Source: Pseudobdellovibrionaceae bacterium
GTDB taxonomy: Bacteria; Bdellovibrionota; Bdellovibrionia; Bdellovibrionales; Bdellovibrionaceae
Assembly (NCBI GenBank): GCA_947449255.1
Contig: CANFQX010000003.1
Location: 186,001 to 250,000 of the forward strand
Length of the DNA: 64,000 bases
Direction of reading: 5' to 3'
Shown piece after piece: positions 32,015 to 41,555 of the stretch (position 1 is its first letter; each line of letters starts with the position of its first letter). Below the pieces are notes generated by a model that did no database searches, was not told the origin of the DNA, and saw only the letters and a program-made list of their open reading frames with translations. Made by a program: the position numbers and the translations under genes.

Positions 32015-33279
32015 AGCGTCAAAGGAATCAAATCCACCGCAAAATGAGCACCTTCTTGGTATTCATAGTGAACTTGACCAGAAATCACAATGGAGTTGTT
32101 TTCTGGATCATAGAGCCAGCCGCCATTTTGCTTTTTCTCGATGGCTTGAGCTTTGCCTGCTGCGATTTGCTTGTCAGTTCCATATTTGACTCTGACCATC
32201 AGCTGGCCGGATTTGTCGACACGAGGTCTTTGCGTCAGAAAAATCTCTTTTTGCAGAGTTTTTACGGTGATGTCTTCGCCAATCTTACCTAGCTCTGAAC
32301 CAAAATTCTTAGCTGTGATGCTCATGATATATTTATTGTGAGTCTGACTTGGAGTTCCTGCGTCATGATTGGCAGCAACGATAAATTGCTCTAAGCGCTC
32401 AGGTGCAAAGCCTTTGCATTGACCATTGTTCTTTGGAGTTTTTGAAGTCATGTCAAAGCATTCAGGATGGTATTTCGGATGGATGCGAAGATCCCAGTCT
32501 TTATAAATATCAGCGTCCTGTGCCCGTACTAAAACCCCATAGGCTGAAACTTTGTTGGCTTTTCCGCCCTTAAATTCTACGAGCATTTTAGCCATTTGTT
32601 CAGGGCTCATGCGACTTGTTGAATCGTCTGCGTCAGTCAATAAAATGACGACCAACTGGGCCTCTGGTCTAAAAAAATTCTCGTTGCTGGCGCCATGGCC
32701 AGTTTGTTCAATAGCCGCAGCTAAGGGAGAGAAAAATTCTTCAACTTCAGGACCACCCAATTTATAGGAGGCCACTCCGATATTCAGAGTTTGGGCCAAG
32801 GATGCAGATCCCGAGTCAGCTTTTTCTATAAAACGTTTGCTGGTGCTTTGACCTTGCGCTGTTTTTGCAAACTGCAGGTCGCCAATGTTGTAGGCGTTAT
32901 TTTTGGTTTTAGCATATCGTTCAGAACTGTCCCAACATGATATCACACCAATGTGATAATCAATCATCTTGTTTTTGATCATTCCAGAAGTGAATTGTCC
33001 GATGTTGTGAACTAAATTTTCTTGAGCGGATTTCATACTGTCAGAATTGTCACTGACAAATAAAATATCCACTTGAGGATTGAATTCGAGCTGACTTTGG
33101 CCACCATCTTCACTGATCCATTGGAAAGTCTGATCTTGAATTTTGCCGTATTGGGGAATGAAAGGCTTAGGAGCTTGCTGTAGTGGCTTAACAGCCCTGA
33201 CCTCAGAAGATTCCGGACTGCAGGCGTTTAACAAGACAAAAGCCAAAACATAAATAATCGGAGTGATGAGAGTTTTCAC
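32005..33279 (-). CDS. VWA-domain lipoprotein at the end of the Glt-like operon
   Basis: The 424-residue product starts at GTG 33279, with AAGGAG six bases upstream, and overlaps the previous gene by four bases (GTGA). A lipoprotein signal (VKTLITPIIYVLAFVLLNAC) is followed by a Pro-rich stretch and a von Willebrand A domain. The MIDAS motif is DILFVSDNSDSMKSA and a second metal segment is VVILLTDADDST. The region 245-330 has paired cysteines (ECFDM, GQCKGF). The last 100 residues look like beta-rich Ig-type sequence. VWA lipoproteins with MIDAS sites bind partners through Mg. An outer-membrane or surface role with the motor is inferred from the operon. Confidence 0.8.
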   Translation of the reverse strand: MKTLITPIIYVLAFVLLNACSPESSEVRAVKPLQQAPKPFIPQYGKIQDQTFQWISEDGGQSQLEFNPQVDILFVSDNSDSMKSAQENLVHNIGQFTSGMIKNKMIDYHIGVISCWDSSERYAKTKNNAYNIGDLQFAKTAQGQSTSKRFIEKADSGSASLAQTLNIGVASYKLGGPEVEEFFSPLAAAIEQTGHGASNENFFRPEAQLVVILLTDADDSTSRMSPEQMAKMLVEFKGGKANKVSAYGVLVRAQDADIYKDWDLRIHPKYHPECFDMTSKTPKNNGQCKGFAPERLEQFIVAANHDAGTPSQTHNKYIMSITAKNFGSELGKIGEDITVKTLQKEIFLTQRPRVDKSGQLMVRVKYGTDKQIAAGKAQAIEKKQNGGWLYDPENNSIVISGQVHYEYQEGAHFAVDLIPLTLKQ

Positions 33280-34496
33280 ATTTTTCTCCTTAAATTCTGC
33301 GGACAAGACTTGGCGATCACTTCAAATTTATCCAATTCATCAATCCAAGGGAGTCCGTCATCCATAAATATTAATTGGTCTGCATTCGTGGACCTAAATT
33401 TACCCTTCGAGTAAAGTTCATTTTTAATGCTGAGATCCGTGTGAATGCGCTGAATGGCTTCAACTTCGATTAAATTTAATTTTTGAATAATCTTGTGGTT
33501 GGCTTCAACTTCTTGTTTTGCAAGGGCTGCCATGCGAGTTTTCAATTTTTCAAAACTCTCTTGGTTGATTTTTTCTAAGTTCTTTGGCAATGATTTTAGC
33601 AAAGACTTTGGTAGGGCTTCAATGTGGCTTGATTCCTCAGCCAAGATGTTCAGACCTTTTTGAGAAAGCTTAAAGCGCATCAACTCCGCTTGGAAGCTTA
33701 AATCTTTATAATAAAAAGCGGGCAGATGCAGCAGGCTTTCGGTGATTTCATTGCCTTGCAAAGGGAGCGCATCTGTTTTTTCAACGACAGTCTGTAAAGC
33801 GTCATTCATTCCTGAGGCTGCCAATTTTTGAATTTCTAAGATGTGACTTTTTTGCTTTTCTTTAAACAGCTGATGCGTGACAAAAATGCCTTTGTAATCA
33901 CAGAGCTTCAGTTGACTCAGTGATTGCAGAAAATAGGCTTCCGATGAAACCAATTCTGAAAAAGGAGGGCTCAGCAAAGTTTTGCTTTGAGCTATGGCTT
34001 TTTCAGCTTCACCTTTTCGGTAAAAACTCCAGCCTTTTTCTTCGACGGCTTGAAACCAATAATCACTGCCCCTTGGGATTTGATTGTAAAGCTCTATGGC
34101 AGAATCAAATTCGGCTTGGGCAAAAAGCTCTCGTGCTTTGTGCAGTTTTGTTTTATTTTCAACTTCGTTGGACAAAGTTGATTTTTTATCCGTGGAGCTA
34201 GCCAGAGATTTCTCTAAATTTCTAAAGCTAGTTAAGGTTTTTATCGCCTCAGCATTATTGCCGCTCAGAGCTGACTTAAAATCAGAGCCCCAAGAGCTGA
34301 CTGAAAAGGGAATGCCCTTTTTGGGGACATCAGTGGGCGCCGTGAGAGCGGAATTTTCTGTCGGGGACTCGGCTATTTTTTCTGGAAGTTGTTCTGTGAT
34401 TGCAGAGGGCTGAGCCGTGCTTGTCGCGTCAGCCAGAGAAATGGATTCGCAACATTGTGCAATCAATAGAGTGATCAGTAAGGGTTTACTTTTCAT
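33276..34496 (-). CDS. periplasmic TPR protein of the Glt-like operon
   Basis: The 406-residue product starts at 34496, where ATGA overlaps the stop of the beta-barrel gene; an ATG three codons earlier is also possible. The signal peptide (MKSKPLLITLLIAQCCESISLADA) is followed by a low-complexity Thr/Pro/Ser stretch. TPR-like helix pairs come next (KARELFAQAEFDSAIELYNQ, AVEEKGWSFYRKGEAEKAIAQ, SEAYFLQSLSQLKLCDYKGIF), and then a long helical half with conserved ending KGKFRSTNADQLIFMDDGLPW. This matches the place and build of GltC-type proteins in Myxococcus-like gliding clusters; the orthology is not checked. Confidence 0.75.
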   Translation of the reverse strand: MKSKPLLITLLIAQCCESISLADATSTAQPSAITEQLPEKIAESPTENSALTAPTDVPKKGIPFSVSSWGSDFKSALSGNNAEAIKTLTSFRNLEKSLASSTDKKSTLSNEVENKTKLHKARELFAQAEFDSAIELYNQIPRGSDYWFQAVEEKGWSFYRKGEAEKAIAQSKTLLSPPFSELVSSEAYFLQSLSQLKLCDYKGIFVTHQLFKEKQKSHILEIQKLAASGMNDALQTVVEKTDALPLQGNEITESLLHLPAFYYKDLSFQAELMRFKLSQKGLNILAEESSHIEALPKSLLKSLPKNLEKINQESFEKLKTRMAALAKQEVEANHKIIQKLNLIEVEAIQRIHTDLSIKNELYSKGKFRSTNADQLIFMDDGLPWIDELDKFEVIAKSCPQNLRRKM

Positions 34497-35245
34497 AAAA
34501 TCCATCCAATTCCTATTGTGGCAGCTCCGACATCAAGTTGACGAGAACCTGTGACTGGTTGGTCTTCATAGGCTTGATAGCGAAGCTCTGCGCGAGCCGT
34601 GAGATGTTTTGTCATCCACAAGGCGATGCCTGCACCTGCTGTCATCAGGCTGGTGTCTTTGCTAGACAAAGTAATGGCACCACCACCCAGAAGCATGTAA
34701 ACGTCAAACTGGTTGATTCCCATATCCAAGAAGCTTGTTTTGCCATAAATAGGGTACCAATTTAAGACGGCAAGTTTGGCATTGAGTGGATAGTCGATAT
34801 CGACGGCATATCCAGTTGCACCGGCTTGATAATTTTTTCGGGCTTGATCAAAAACTCTTTGGCCTTCATTGGTCAATGAGTTCCCATAATCGATGTACCG
34901 AGCACCCAAAGACCAGCGAGGGGTGATATGATAATCCAACTGCACCGAAGCGCTCTGTGTTTTAAGGTAAGCATCACCGCCCAGGACTCCACCATAAGAA
35001 AGTCCCACTTCAAGTTTGTTGTTTCTTGAAACAAGGCGTTCTTGAACAATCCGAGAGCGAGTTTCAGATTTGATTTTCCGAGCCATCTCTAAGAGCTCTT
35101 GATTGCCACCCAAAGAATCGATGTCTTCACTGAGGTCTGGAGTTTCTTGAACCGAACGAGTTGAGGCAGCAAGGGCAACACTTCCAGCCGTCATCCAAAT
35201 TAAGGAAGGTATAATCAGAAAGTTGATAAATTTAATTTTTTTCAT
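34493..35245 (-). CDS. outer-membrane beta-barrel protein, GltA/GltB-like
   Basis: A 250-residue protein with a signal peptide (MKKIKFINFLIIPSLIWMTAGSVALAA). A helical stretch of about 45 residues (SLGGNQELLEMARKIKSETRSRIVQERL) follows, and then alternating amphipathic strands (KLEVGLSYGGVLGG, SASVQLDYHITPRWSLGARYIDYG, TARAELRYQAYED) ending in ATIGIGWIL. That is an eight- to ten-strand outer-membrane barrel. In Glt systems GltA and GltB are such barrels, and the helical part could contact the periplasmic partners. It overlaps both neighbours by four bases. Confidence 0.8.
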   Translation of the reverse strand: MKKIKFINFLIIPSLIWMTAGSVALAASTRSVQETPDLSEDIDSLGGNQELLEMARKIKSETRSRIVQERLVSRNNKLEVGLSYGGVLGGDAYLKTQSASVQLDYHITPRWSLGARYIDYGNSLTNEGQRVFDQARKNYQAGATGYAVDIDYPLNAKLAVLNWYPIYGKTSFLDMGINQFDVYMLLGGGAITLSSKDTSLMTAGAGIALWMTKHLTARAELRYQAYEDQPVTGSRQLDVGAATIGIGWIL

Positions 35246-36438
35246 TTTCGATTTCCTTTGACTGGCTTTGGAACTGTTTTTGGTTTGGGCTTGCCTTCAG
35301 TTTTATTTTCAGGTTTTGGTTCAGGCAGAGTCTCAGGTTGACCCACTAGATTCGCTTCTGGCGCATTGTCTGTTTTGCTTTCTAGATGATGAACTTTCAA
35401 CTGAACCAATGTTTCTGGACCTGCGCGGCCATTGGGGCTCGACACCTTAAAGCTCAAGCGCAGATTCGTGATATCCGCTTTTTTTGCAGGCTCGTTGTTT
35501 TGAGAAACTTGTGGTTGCAAAGGAATATTTTTGGTATCAAAAATTCGGTTGAATTTCCATTTTGAATTCCCCACATACTCTACGGATTTTTGACTTGGAT
35601 CCGTCAACACATGGCGAGATCCGTCCAGCTCTTTAATGTTACTTCCGGACAGAGAGTTCATTTGATCGGAGTAGATATTGATCATTGGCAAGAAGGGTGT
35701 TCTGCCATCAATATCTGGAACCGTGGATATTACCGAGAATTTTATAATTTCTCCTTCTGTAATTTCAGAAGGCAGATTTTCAATGGTCAGTTGTGAAGGG
35801 GCATGCTGATTTCTGAAAACAACAAGATCGATGTTTTTTTCACGAGTTAAGCCCTGAATTTGTGCTGCAGCTAGTGATTTCGCAGTTGTTGAGATGTCAG
35901 CAATAATTTTGACTGTAATCATCTTCATGTTGTCATTGGGTGGCAAAGTGTAAAAATCTGGAGCCCAAGCTAATATATAAAGACCCTTTTCTGAAGTCGA
36001 TGCCGTGAAGGTGGCTCCTTCAGGAAGGCCTTGGGCTTTGAGCTTGATTTGTGCCCCCGGGATCAGAACCTGAGCTCGCACTTTAAAGCTCGAGCTTTGA
36101 CCTTCGTTGAAAGTCATAGAAGGTTCTGGGGATATAATAATGAATTTCTCATCAATTGAGGACTCCTCACGCACTACCACTTGAGGTTTTTCGACGATCA
36201 CTGTTTCTGTAATCACACGTGGCTTTTCAGGACCTCGTTGGTTTAGATCTTTCGCATGGGTGCGAAGATCATTCAAGGATACGCCCTGTTCTGAGGGAAC
36301 GGGATTTTTATCAAAGTTTCCGCAGCCGATGCCTAGAAATCCGAAGGGCAGCAAGCTTGTTGTTAAAATCTTAACACCAGCGATTAATTTATTAGAATTT
36401 GGAAGAGTCGTCATTTTTTTATCCATCATTTTAGACAT
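35242..36438 (-). CDS. lipoprotein with Ig-like repeats, Glt-like operon
   Basis: A 398-residue lipoprotein with a long basic n-region and lipobox FLGIGC. Two beta-rich Ig/cadherin-like modules follow. The first (about 105-200) contains ISPEPSMTFNEGQSSSFKVRA, GLPEGATF and LYILAWAPDF; the second contains IENLPSEITEGEIIKFSV. Such modules are common in surface scaffolds. The C terminus is a Pro/Lys/Glu-rich tail (PKPENKTEGKPKPKTVPKP) that could span peptidoglycan. GAGAGG lies five bases before the start. It overlaps the barrel gene by four bases. The exact Glt counterpart is not identified. Confidence 0.75.
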   Translation of the reverse strand: MSKMMDKKMTTLPNSNKLIAGVKILTTSLLPFGFLGIGCGNFDKNPVPSEQGVSLNDLRTHAKDLNQRGPEKPRVITETVIVEKPQVVVREESSIDEKFIIISPEPSMTFNEGQSSSFKVRAQVLIPGAQIKLKAQGLPEGATFTASTSEKGLYILAWAPDFYTLPPNDNMKMITVKIIADISTTAKSLAAAQIQGLTREKNIDLVVFRNQHAPSQLTIENLPSEITEGEIIKFSVISTVPDIDGRTPFLPMINIYSDQMNSLSGSNIKELDGSRHVLTDPSQKSVEYVGNSKWKFNRIFDTKNIPLQPQVSQNNEPAKKADITNLRLSFKVSSPNGRAGPETLVQLKVHHLESKTDNAPEANLVGQPETLPEPKPENKTEGKPKPKTVPKPVKGNRK

Positions 36439-36450
36439 AAATACCTCTCA

Positions 36451-37671
36451 CTATCGACTGCTTACGCGAGTCAGTTCAAAGGGATAAAGAACATCAACAT
36501 TGACCTTGCCCACGGGTCGCGGGAACTGCCAAGTGCGCATTTTTTCTAACATACAATTTTCAACAAAACGGGATCCCAAAGAAGACTGAGCCACCTTTGC
36601 CGTTGTGATTCGTCCAGAGGGTCCAATGACAAAATCGACAGCCACACGACCATTGATCTGTGGAGCGGCTTGCAGTCCTCGTTCATAACAATAAACAATT
36701 TGTCCCTGATGGCTGTTGATGACTGCAATGATTTGATCTCGGTCAAGTCCACCTTCGACCGTCGCTTCATCGTCCAGCGGTAAACTGACCGCAGAGATTC
36801 CGCCCACTTTATTGAGTTTTCCATATCCAGCTTTTCCGCCACCAGTGCCACGGGTGCCGTAGCCCCCTGCAGATTCTGCGCGTCCGCCACTTCCAGGGCT
36901 GCCTGCAATCATGCCGTTGCCGGTCATATAGCCTTTCATGCCGCCGCGACCTGCAGAGCCAACGCCGCCTCCGCCGTTGCCTGTCCCCGCAGAACGAATT
37001 GCTTTCATCGAATTGACGTCAAGGCCTTCATAGCCTTTTGTTCCATTGCGAACTCCACCCAGAGCCGCGAGTGCACCAACACGTTGGACATCCACAGCTT
37101 TGGCCGTGTTTGTCTTGTAGGGTTTTGTTTTTAAGGGTTGCGGAATTTTATGATGAGCCACGCGATTTGTTGGCTTCAACTTTTTTTCCGAAACTTTAAC
37201 ATGGGGTCTTTTTTCTGGAGCCACTTTAGTTTCAGTTTGAGGTAAAACTATAGTCACCAATTGAGGTTCTTCTTTTTTTGTGAAGTAAACCCAAGCCCAA
37301 GAGCCCAGCATCAGTAAAAGCACGATGGCCAAATGTCCGGCAGCTGATTTTTTCAAATAACCTGTCAGTTCGGCTTCATCCCTTTCATCTGAAAGTTCAT
37401 GAATAGGACTGGGCAATATTTTTGTGTCAGCTAAGCGCACCGCGCCTACGCCATCAAGCAGCACTCCGGCTTGTGAGACGGAGGACACATTGAAGTTGGT
37501 CAATAAAGTGTAAGCCACTTTATTTTTATCAAGGTCATCGAGTGAAGAAAAGGCCTCCACCCGCCGATTGTCTTTGAGGTAAACTATATTTAGCGATTCA
37601 CCTTCGACAGAGAAGGTCCGAACCTGTTGACCCCATTGGTTTTCTAGTATTAAGAGCTTTGCAGTTCCCAT
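36451..37671 (-). CDS. AgmX/PglI (GltG/GltJ)-type TonB-like transenvelope protein
   Basis: The 406-residue product has three parts. Residues 1-110 are a cytoplasmic beta-rich domain (KLLILENQWGQQVRTFSVEGESLNIVYL). One transmembrane helix (LAIVLLLMLGSWAWVYF) follows. The periplasmic part has Pro/Lys then a long Gly-rich stretch (GGGKAGYGKLNKVGG). The C-terminal TonB-like domain (QIIAVINSHQGQIVYCYERGL, VDFVIGPSGRITTAKVAQSS, MRTWQFPRP) is the AgmX/PglI C-terminal module. In Myxococcus, GltG and GltJ have this build and reach the outer membrane to pass on motor force. AGGAAG lies seven bases before the start. Confidence 0.85.
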   Translation of the reverse strand: MGTAKLLILENQWGQQVRTFSVEGESLNIVYLKDNRRVEAFSSLDDLDKNKVAYTLLTNFNVSSVSQAGVLLDGVGAVRLADTKILPSPIHELSDERDEAELTGYLKKSAAGHLAIVLLLMLGSWAWVYFTKKEEPQLVTIVLPQTETKVAPEKRPHVKVSEKKLKPTNRVAHHKIPQPLKTKPYKTNTAKAVDVQRVGALAALGGVRNGTKGYEGLDVNSMKAIRSAGTGNGGGGVGSAGRGGMKGYMTGNGMIAGSPGSGGRAESAGGYGTRGTGGGKAGYGKLNKVGGISAVSLPLDDEATVEGGLDRDQIIAVINSHQGQIVYCYERGLQAAPQINGRVAVDFVIGPSGRITTAKVAQSSLGSRFVENCMLEKMRTWQFPRPVGKVNVDVLYPFELTRVSSR

Positions 37672-37682
37672 ATTATAACTTC

Positions 37683-38033
37683 CTAATTTCTCTGTTGATC
37701 TTGTTCAATGCGATCATTGAAATTTTTTCTTCCAGCCAATAAATCATCCAATAACTTATCATTTTCTACTGCGGCACTTAAACCCATTGAGCTCTGATAT
37801 TTACCGTGGAGATTTGAGCCATTGAATTTAAAAGAAGTCCCAAGTTTGGCCTGAGCGTCTTTTTTTTCTGCTGGGACTTTTTTTGTCACCGCTTTTTTTG
37901 GTGCAGCCGCTGATTTTGTAGAGGGGAGCAAAACCAAAATCAGTGCAAAAGCCATCAGTCCATTAAAAATAATGAGTGAGAGGCGAATGAAAAGCTGTTT
38001 AAGCTTTGTGAGTTGAAGAGAGATCTTTATCAT
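37683..38033 (-). CDS. small single-TM protein of the Glt-like operon
   Basis: A 116-residue protein with one hydrophobic segment (LIIFNGLMAFALILVLLPSTKS) and a Lys/Ala-rich linker (KKAVTKKVPAEKKDAQAK). A short conserved-looking motif (GTSFKFNGSNLHGKYQ) is followed by an acidic-basic end (LLDDLLAGRKNFNDRIEQD). It overlaps the big TPR gene by four bases. No named family; the position between the TPR protein and the TonB-like protein suggests a structural part of the same complex. Confidence 0.7.
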   Translation of the reverse strand: MIKISLQLTKLKQLFIRLSLIIFNGLMAFALILVLLPSTKSAAAPKKAVTKKVPAEKKDAQAKLGTSFKFNGSNLHGKYQSSMGLSAAVENDKLLDDLLAGRKNFNDRIEQDQQRN

Positions 38034-41000
38034 AGTCGTATTCCTTTCTGAATATGACTCAAGCGAGCCTCTAAATAAGAGGGCATCAAGGGATGGCCGA
38101 CTTTAAGTTCCAGAACTTTTAAATTTTCGATCTTTTGCAGACTGTCGGGGCTGTCTGAAACCGAGTTTCGTGCCGCCTGCAGCGTGCTCAATGAAACAGT
38201 GGGTGAGTTGACAGCCTTTAAGAGTTCAGATTTTTGAAAACCATTACCAGGAACTTGTTCTAGGATATGGATTTCTTTTGTAAGCAAAGTCTGAATTTCT
38301 GGACGTGCTTTTCTGTATTCAGCAGCAAGTTCAGCAAGCCCTCTGGAAGAATTCCAAATTTCCTGAATTCTTTGTCTGGCAATGACAGCCTTCGAGACAA
38401 AAGGTTTCGATTTCATTTTTAAGGAATCGAGGTAGCTTCGTCTTTGAGCTGGATTCAATTCTCGAGGAATATCAAGATGGGCAAGATCTTGCACAAAGCG
38501 TTGATTTTCTTCAACAAGGATATTCAATGCGTATATCTCAGCGGTGATGTCCTTTAAAGCCAGAGATTTCTTTAAATTGTCATCGGCTGTTTTCAATAAG
38601 CTCATCCGTTGCTGGATATTTTTTTGCATCACTTGGGCATTCGAATGATCGATTTTGGCTTTCGATAGCCGCTCTTTAAAATTTCCCAGTGTTTCATAGA
38701 AGCTTGATTTTTCGACAAATTGAGCCGCGGATTTGTTTTTAAGTTCCTTAATGGCCAACACACTTTTTAAATCCGTCGAGAGACCTGATCTTGCAAGAAC
38801 TAATAATGCAGTGTCGTTAAGCAATTCAGGCTTCTGCTTAAGTTCCTTAGATTGAAGTCTGAGTTCTCTGGCTGGATTTTCAGAAAGCAGAGCAAGCCTT
38901 GTTCGAAGTACTAGGGATCGATTCCCTGTCAAGCCCAACTCAAGGGCTTTTTTGTAGTGAATTGTGGGGCTATAGTCAGGACTGTCAGCAAGGTCAGCCA
39001 GTGTGCCTAAGCGAACTTCTAGCTCTCGTCTTGCGCCCTTGGTGGTCATTTTTTCTTGACCAAGCTTCAGGGTGAATTTGTAAGCATTTTTGAAATCAAG
39101 TTTACGCTCAAAATGTCCTACAAGCTGAGTGATATATTTTTGTTTTTGCACATCATTGATTTCAGGAAGATTTATTAAGGCACTGATGGCATTTATATAG
39201 ACTTCATCTTCATTGAGTTTTTGGGCAAGGATGCTTAAATTGGAATAGAAGAGCTTGCGCTCCTTGGCTGAGGCTCCATCCAGTGAAGTTTTAAGCACAG
39301 CTTTAAAGACCGCTTTTAATTCTGAGGTCGTGGATTTAGGATTGTTACTGACCGCTGCCAGTTGATTCATCAAGGCTTTTCGTGCAATTCCAAGATACTC
39401 ATTTTTATGAGCTGGAAAGATCTCTGAATACGCCTCCGCTTGAGTTCTTAATTCTTCATCTTTTTTCAACAGAGCTAAGCTGTCTAGGGCTAAATCAGCA
39501 GATTTTTTTCTGAGCTCAGAGGGAGCGTCTTTATCAAAACTAAGATCTTTGAATAAGTCTGTCGATTCTTTGGTTTTCTTTTGAGTGTAAAGAAGATAAG
39601 CCTGCTGATAGCGGATCTGAAAAAACTTTTCATTTTTTGTTCCATATTTCAGGAAATGGGCATAGGTCTCTGCCAATATTTTTGCATCTTGAGATTTTTC
39701 GGCGACGCCCACTTCATTCAGTAAGGCTTCATTTTTTTCGTCTTTACTAAAAGCATCGCTCTCGCTGATTCCGCGATACATGGCTATAGCCATAGGATAG
39801 TTGTTTAAAGCTATGGCAACCTGTGATCCCCGTTGAATCATTTCCTTGTCATTAGGAAATGTTTTAACATAAGTCATATAAGCATTCAAAAGGTCCTGGT
39901 CTGGTTTAGTCTTCTTAGAGCGATGCAATTCAGTGACATACCTTTTCATTGTCTTTTGAAGATCTTGACACTTGGATTTGTCATCACAGTCATTGGCCTT
40001 AAAGGCGGCTGAGGCTTTTGCAAAATCAAGAGTGGATTCAGTGACCTCGCCACGGTCATAATTTATTTGTGCAAGTCGCACAAAGGCCTCGAGGCGTTCT
40101 GATTTTGAAAGATCGGGAATTTCTAAGTAGCGATTTAGAATATCATGAGCGGCCTGCTTTTGGCCAACTCGGTCAGCCTCTTGAGCAAAATTTAAAATAA
40201 GCTCTTTGCGGCTGTCTTTAGGCGTGAAGCCCTCATAGGTTAAGATCTCGTTGGTGGTGATATTTCGACGGGAATAAAAAGTCCCAAGGTCTCGAACGAT
40301 GTCAGCGTGAAAGACCACATCGTAGGAGTTTCCTGTGTCTGAATTTCTAGTTATTTCTTCAGGATGATTAAGAATTTTTTCTAAGGTGGAAATCGCTGCA
40401 TTGAGCTTGCCGGTGTTAAATTCACACCAAGCCATATTGTAGGTGATCAGAGTTCTATTTTCTAGTTCATTGTCTTTGAGTGCTGTTGTGTAATGTCCGA
40501 GGGCATCCTTGAATTTGCCCTTTTTAAATAGCAAATCACCCAGCTCGGACCGGGATCTGGTGAGGATGGATTTGGATATTGATTTTTGTTTTGCATCTTT
40601 GATGATGGTCTCAAAAAGTGAAATAGCTTGATCTGGTTCGCCACCAATTTCATAAAGATGACCCAATTGAAAAAGCAAAGGACCATGCTCATTGAGAGGC
40701 AGTTCTTCGGTTAAGTTCTGATAGATTTTTATGGCCTGCTTGCGATCTTCTTTAGATCCTTTGCAGTTGTCACAGTTGCTTTCAACTTCAAGCATGAAAC
40801 GAGACCTGGCGCGTTCTGCAAGCACGTCAGCAAGCCGCTGTTGTGTCGGCAACCAAGAGGGGTCATTGTGGTCCATGGAATCAGAAACATGCTGAAGTTT
40901 ACTGATCACTAGGTCCTGTGTTTTATCGTTCATTTTGTCAGCGAAAACTGATTCTGGAAAAAGCAAACCAGTGATCAACACCAGGATCATGAAAACCAAA

Positions 41001-41038
41001 AGCATGGAGATTATCTGTAATCGGCTGTGTGTTTTCAT
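38030..41038 (-). CDS. large periplasmic TPR protein of the Glt/Agl-like machine
   Basis: A 1002-residue protein with a signal peptide (RLQIISMLLVFMILVLITGLLFPESVFA) and many TPR-like helical repeats through most of its length. Examples are PLLFQLGHLYEIGGEPDQAISLFETI, ELGDLLFKKGKFKDALGHYTTAL, TYNMAWCEFNTGKLNAAISTLEKIL and NNYPMAIAMYRGI. A CDNCKG pair lies near residue 90. The last third is coiled-coil-like. Large TPR proteins are the periplasmic scaffolds of Glt/Agl clusters. Both ends overlap neighbours by four bases, which points to one coupled operon. Confidence 0.8.
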   Translation of the reverse strand: MKTHSRLQIISMLLVFMILVLITGLLFPESVFADKMNDKTQDLVISKLQHVSDSMDHNDPSWLPTQQRLADVLAERARSRFMLEVESNCDNCKGSKEDRKQAIKIYQNLTEELPLNEHGPLLFQLGHLYEIGGEPDQAISLFETIIKDAKQKSISKSILTRSRSELGDLLFKKGKFKDALGHYTTALKDNELENRTLITYNMAWCEFNTGKLNAAISTLEKILNHPEEITRNSDTGNSYDVVFHADIVRDLGTFYSRRNITTNEILTYEGFTPKDSRKELILNFAQEADRVGQKQAAHDILNRYLEIPDLSKSERLEAFVRLAQINYDRGEVTESTLDFAKASAAFKANDCDDKSKCQDLQKTMKRYVTELHRSKKTKPDQDLLNAYMTYVKTFPNDKEMIQRGSQVAIALNNYPMAIAMYRGISESDAFSKDEKNEALLNEVGVAEKSQDAKILAETYAHFLKYGTKNEKFFQIRYQQAYLLYTQKKTKESTDLFKDLSFDKDAPSELRKKSADLALDSLALLKKDEELRTQAEAYSEIFPAHKNEYLGIARKALMNQLAAVSNNPKSTTSELKAVFKAVLKTSLDGASAKERKLFYSNLSILAQKLNEDEVYINAISALINLPEINDVQKQKYITQLVGHFERKLDFKNAYKFTLKLGQEKMTTKGARRELEVRLGTLADLADSPDYSPTIHYKKALELGLTGNRSLVLRTRLALLSENPARELRLQSKELKQKPELLNDTALLVLARSGLSTDLKSVLAIKELKNKSAAQFVEKSSFYETLGNFKERLSKAKIDHSNAQVMQKNIQQRMSLLKTADDNLKKSLALKDITAEIYALNILVEENQRFVQDLAHLDIPRELNPAQRRSYLDSLKMKSKPFVSKAVIARQRIQEIWNSSRGLAELAAEYRKARPEIQTLLTKEIHILEQVPGNGFQKSELLKAVNSPTVSLSTLQAARNSVSDSPDSLQKIENLKVLELKVGHPLMPSYLEARLSHIQKGIRL

Positions 41039-41550
41039 GGTCTTGGCACCACTGCAAATTTTAGTTTCTCAATGCCGGCTTGTGAGCCTGCTCTTAATAA
41101 TGGGTCCAAGTCAGCATATTTCATCTCTGTGTCAGCCTGAACCATCAACTCAATGTCTTGAGTGATGTTCTGCTTTTTGTTTTGTTCCATCGTGTTTCTT
41201 TTAAGTTCAGAAAGCTTTTCGGTAAGCAATTTTTTAGGGACCACTTGATCATTCAAAAAATAAGTTCCTTGCTCAATTCGCAACACAGCGAATTTCTTTT
41301 CAACAGCTTGGCTGTGAGTGGCCTGAGGTAATTTTAAATTTCCAGAAAGCTCTGACTCAACTCCGCTGTTTTGAGTTCCGATCAAAAGGTAGATCACGAT
41401 GATTGAAAAAGCATCGATCAAAGACGTCAAGGGAAGGGCTATGGCCAAATCCTTACGCAGCAGTGAGTTCTTTGATTTGCTTCCCTTAAGGCTGAGCGCC
41501 TCTAAGAGTGGTGATCTTCTTGTTGAGCTGGTTAAAAAAGTATTTTTCAT
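41035..41550 (-). CDS. ExbD/TolR-type motor protein (second copy)
   Basis: A 171-residue protein with one transmembrane helix (LAIALPLTSLIDAFSIIVIYLLIG) that carries the pore Asp in SLIDAFS, as needed for proton use in the MotB/TolR/ExbD group. The periplasmic domain has FAVLRIEQGTYFLNDQVVPKKLLTEKL and ELMVQADTEMKYADLDPLL, the ExbD fold. Two different ExbD-like proteins with one ExbB-like protein is the AglR-AglQ-AglS arrangement of the Myxococcus gliding motor. Confidence 0.85.
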   Translation of the reverse strand: MKNTFLTSSTRRSPLLEALSLKGSKSKNSLLRKDLAIALPLTSLIDAFSIIVIYLLIGTQNSGVESELSGNLKLPQATHSQAVEKKFAVLRIEQGTYFLNDQVVPKKLLTEKLSELKRNTMEQNKKQNITQDIELMVQADTEMKYADLDPLLRAGSQAGIEKLKFAVVPRP

Positions 41551-41555
41551 AATGA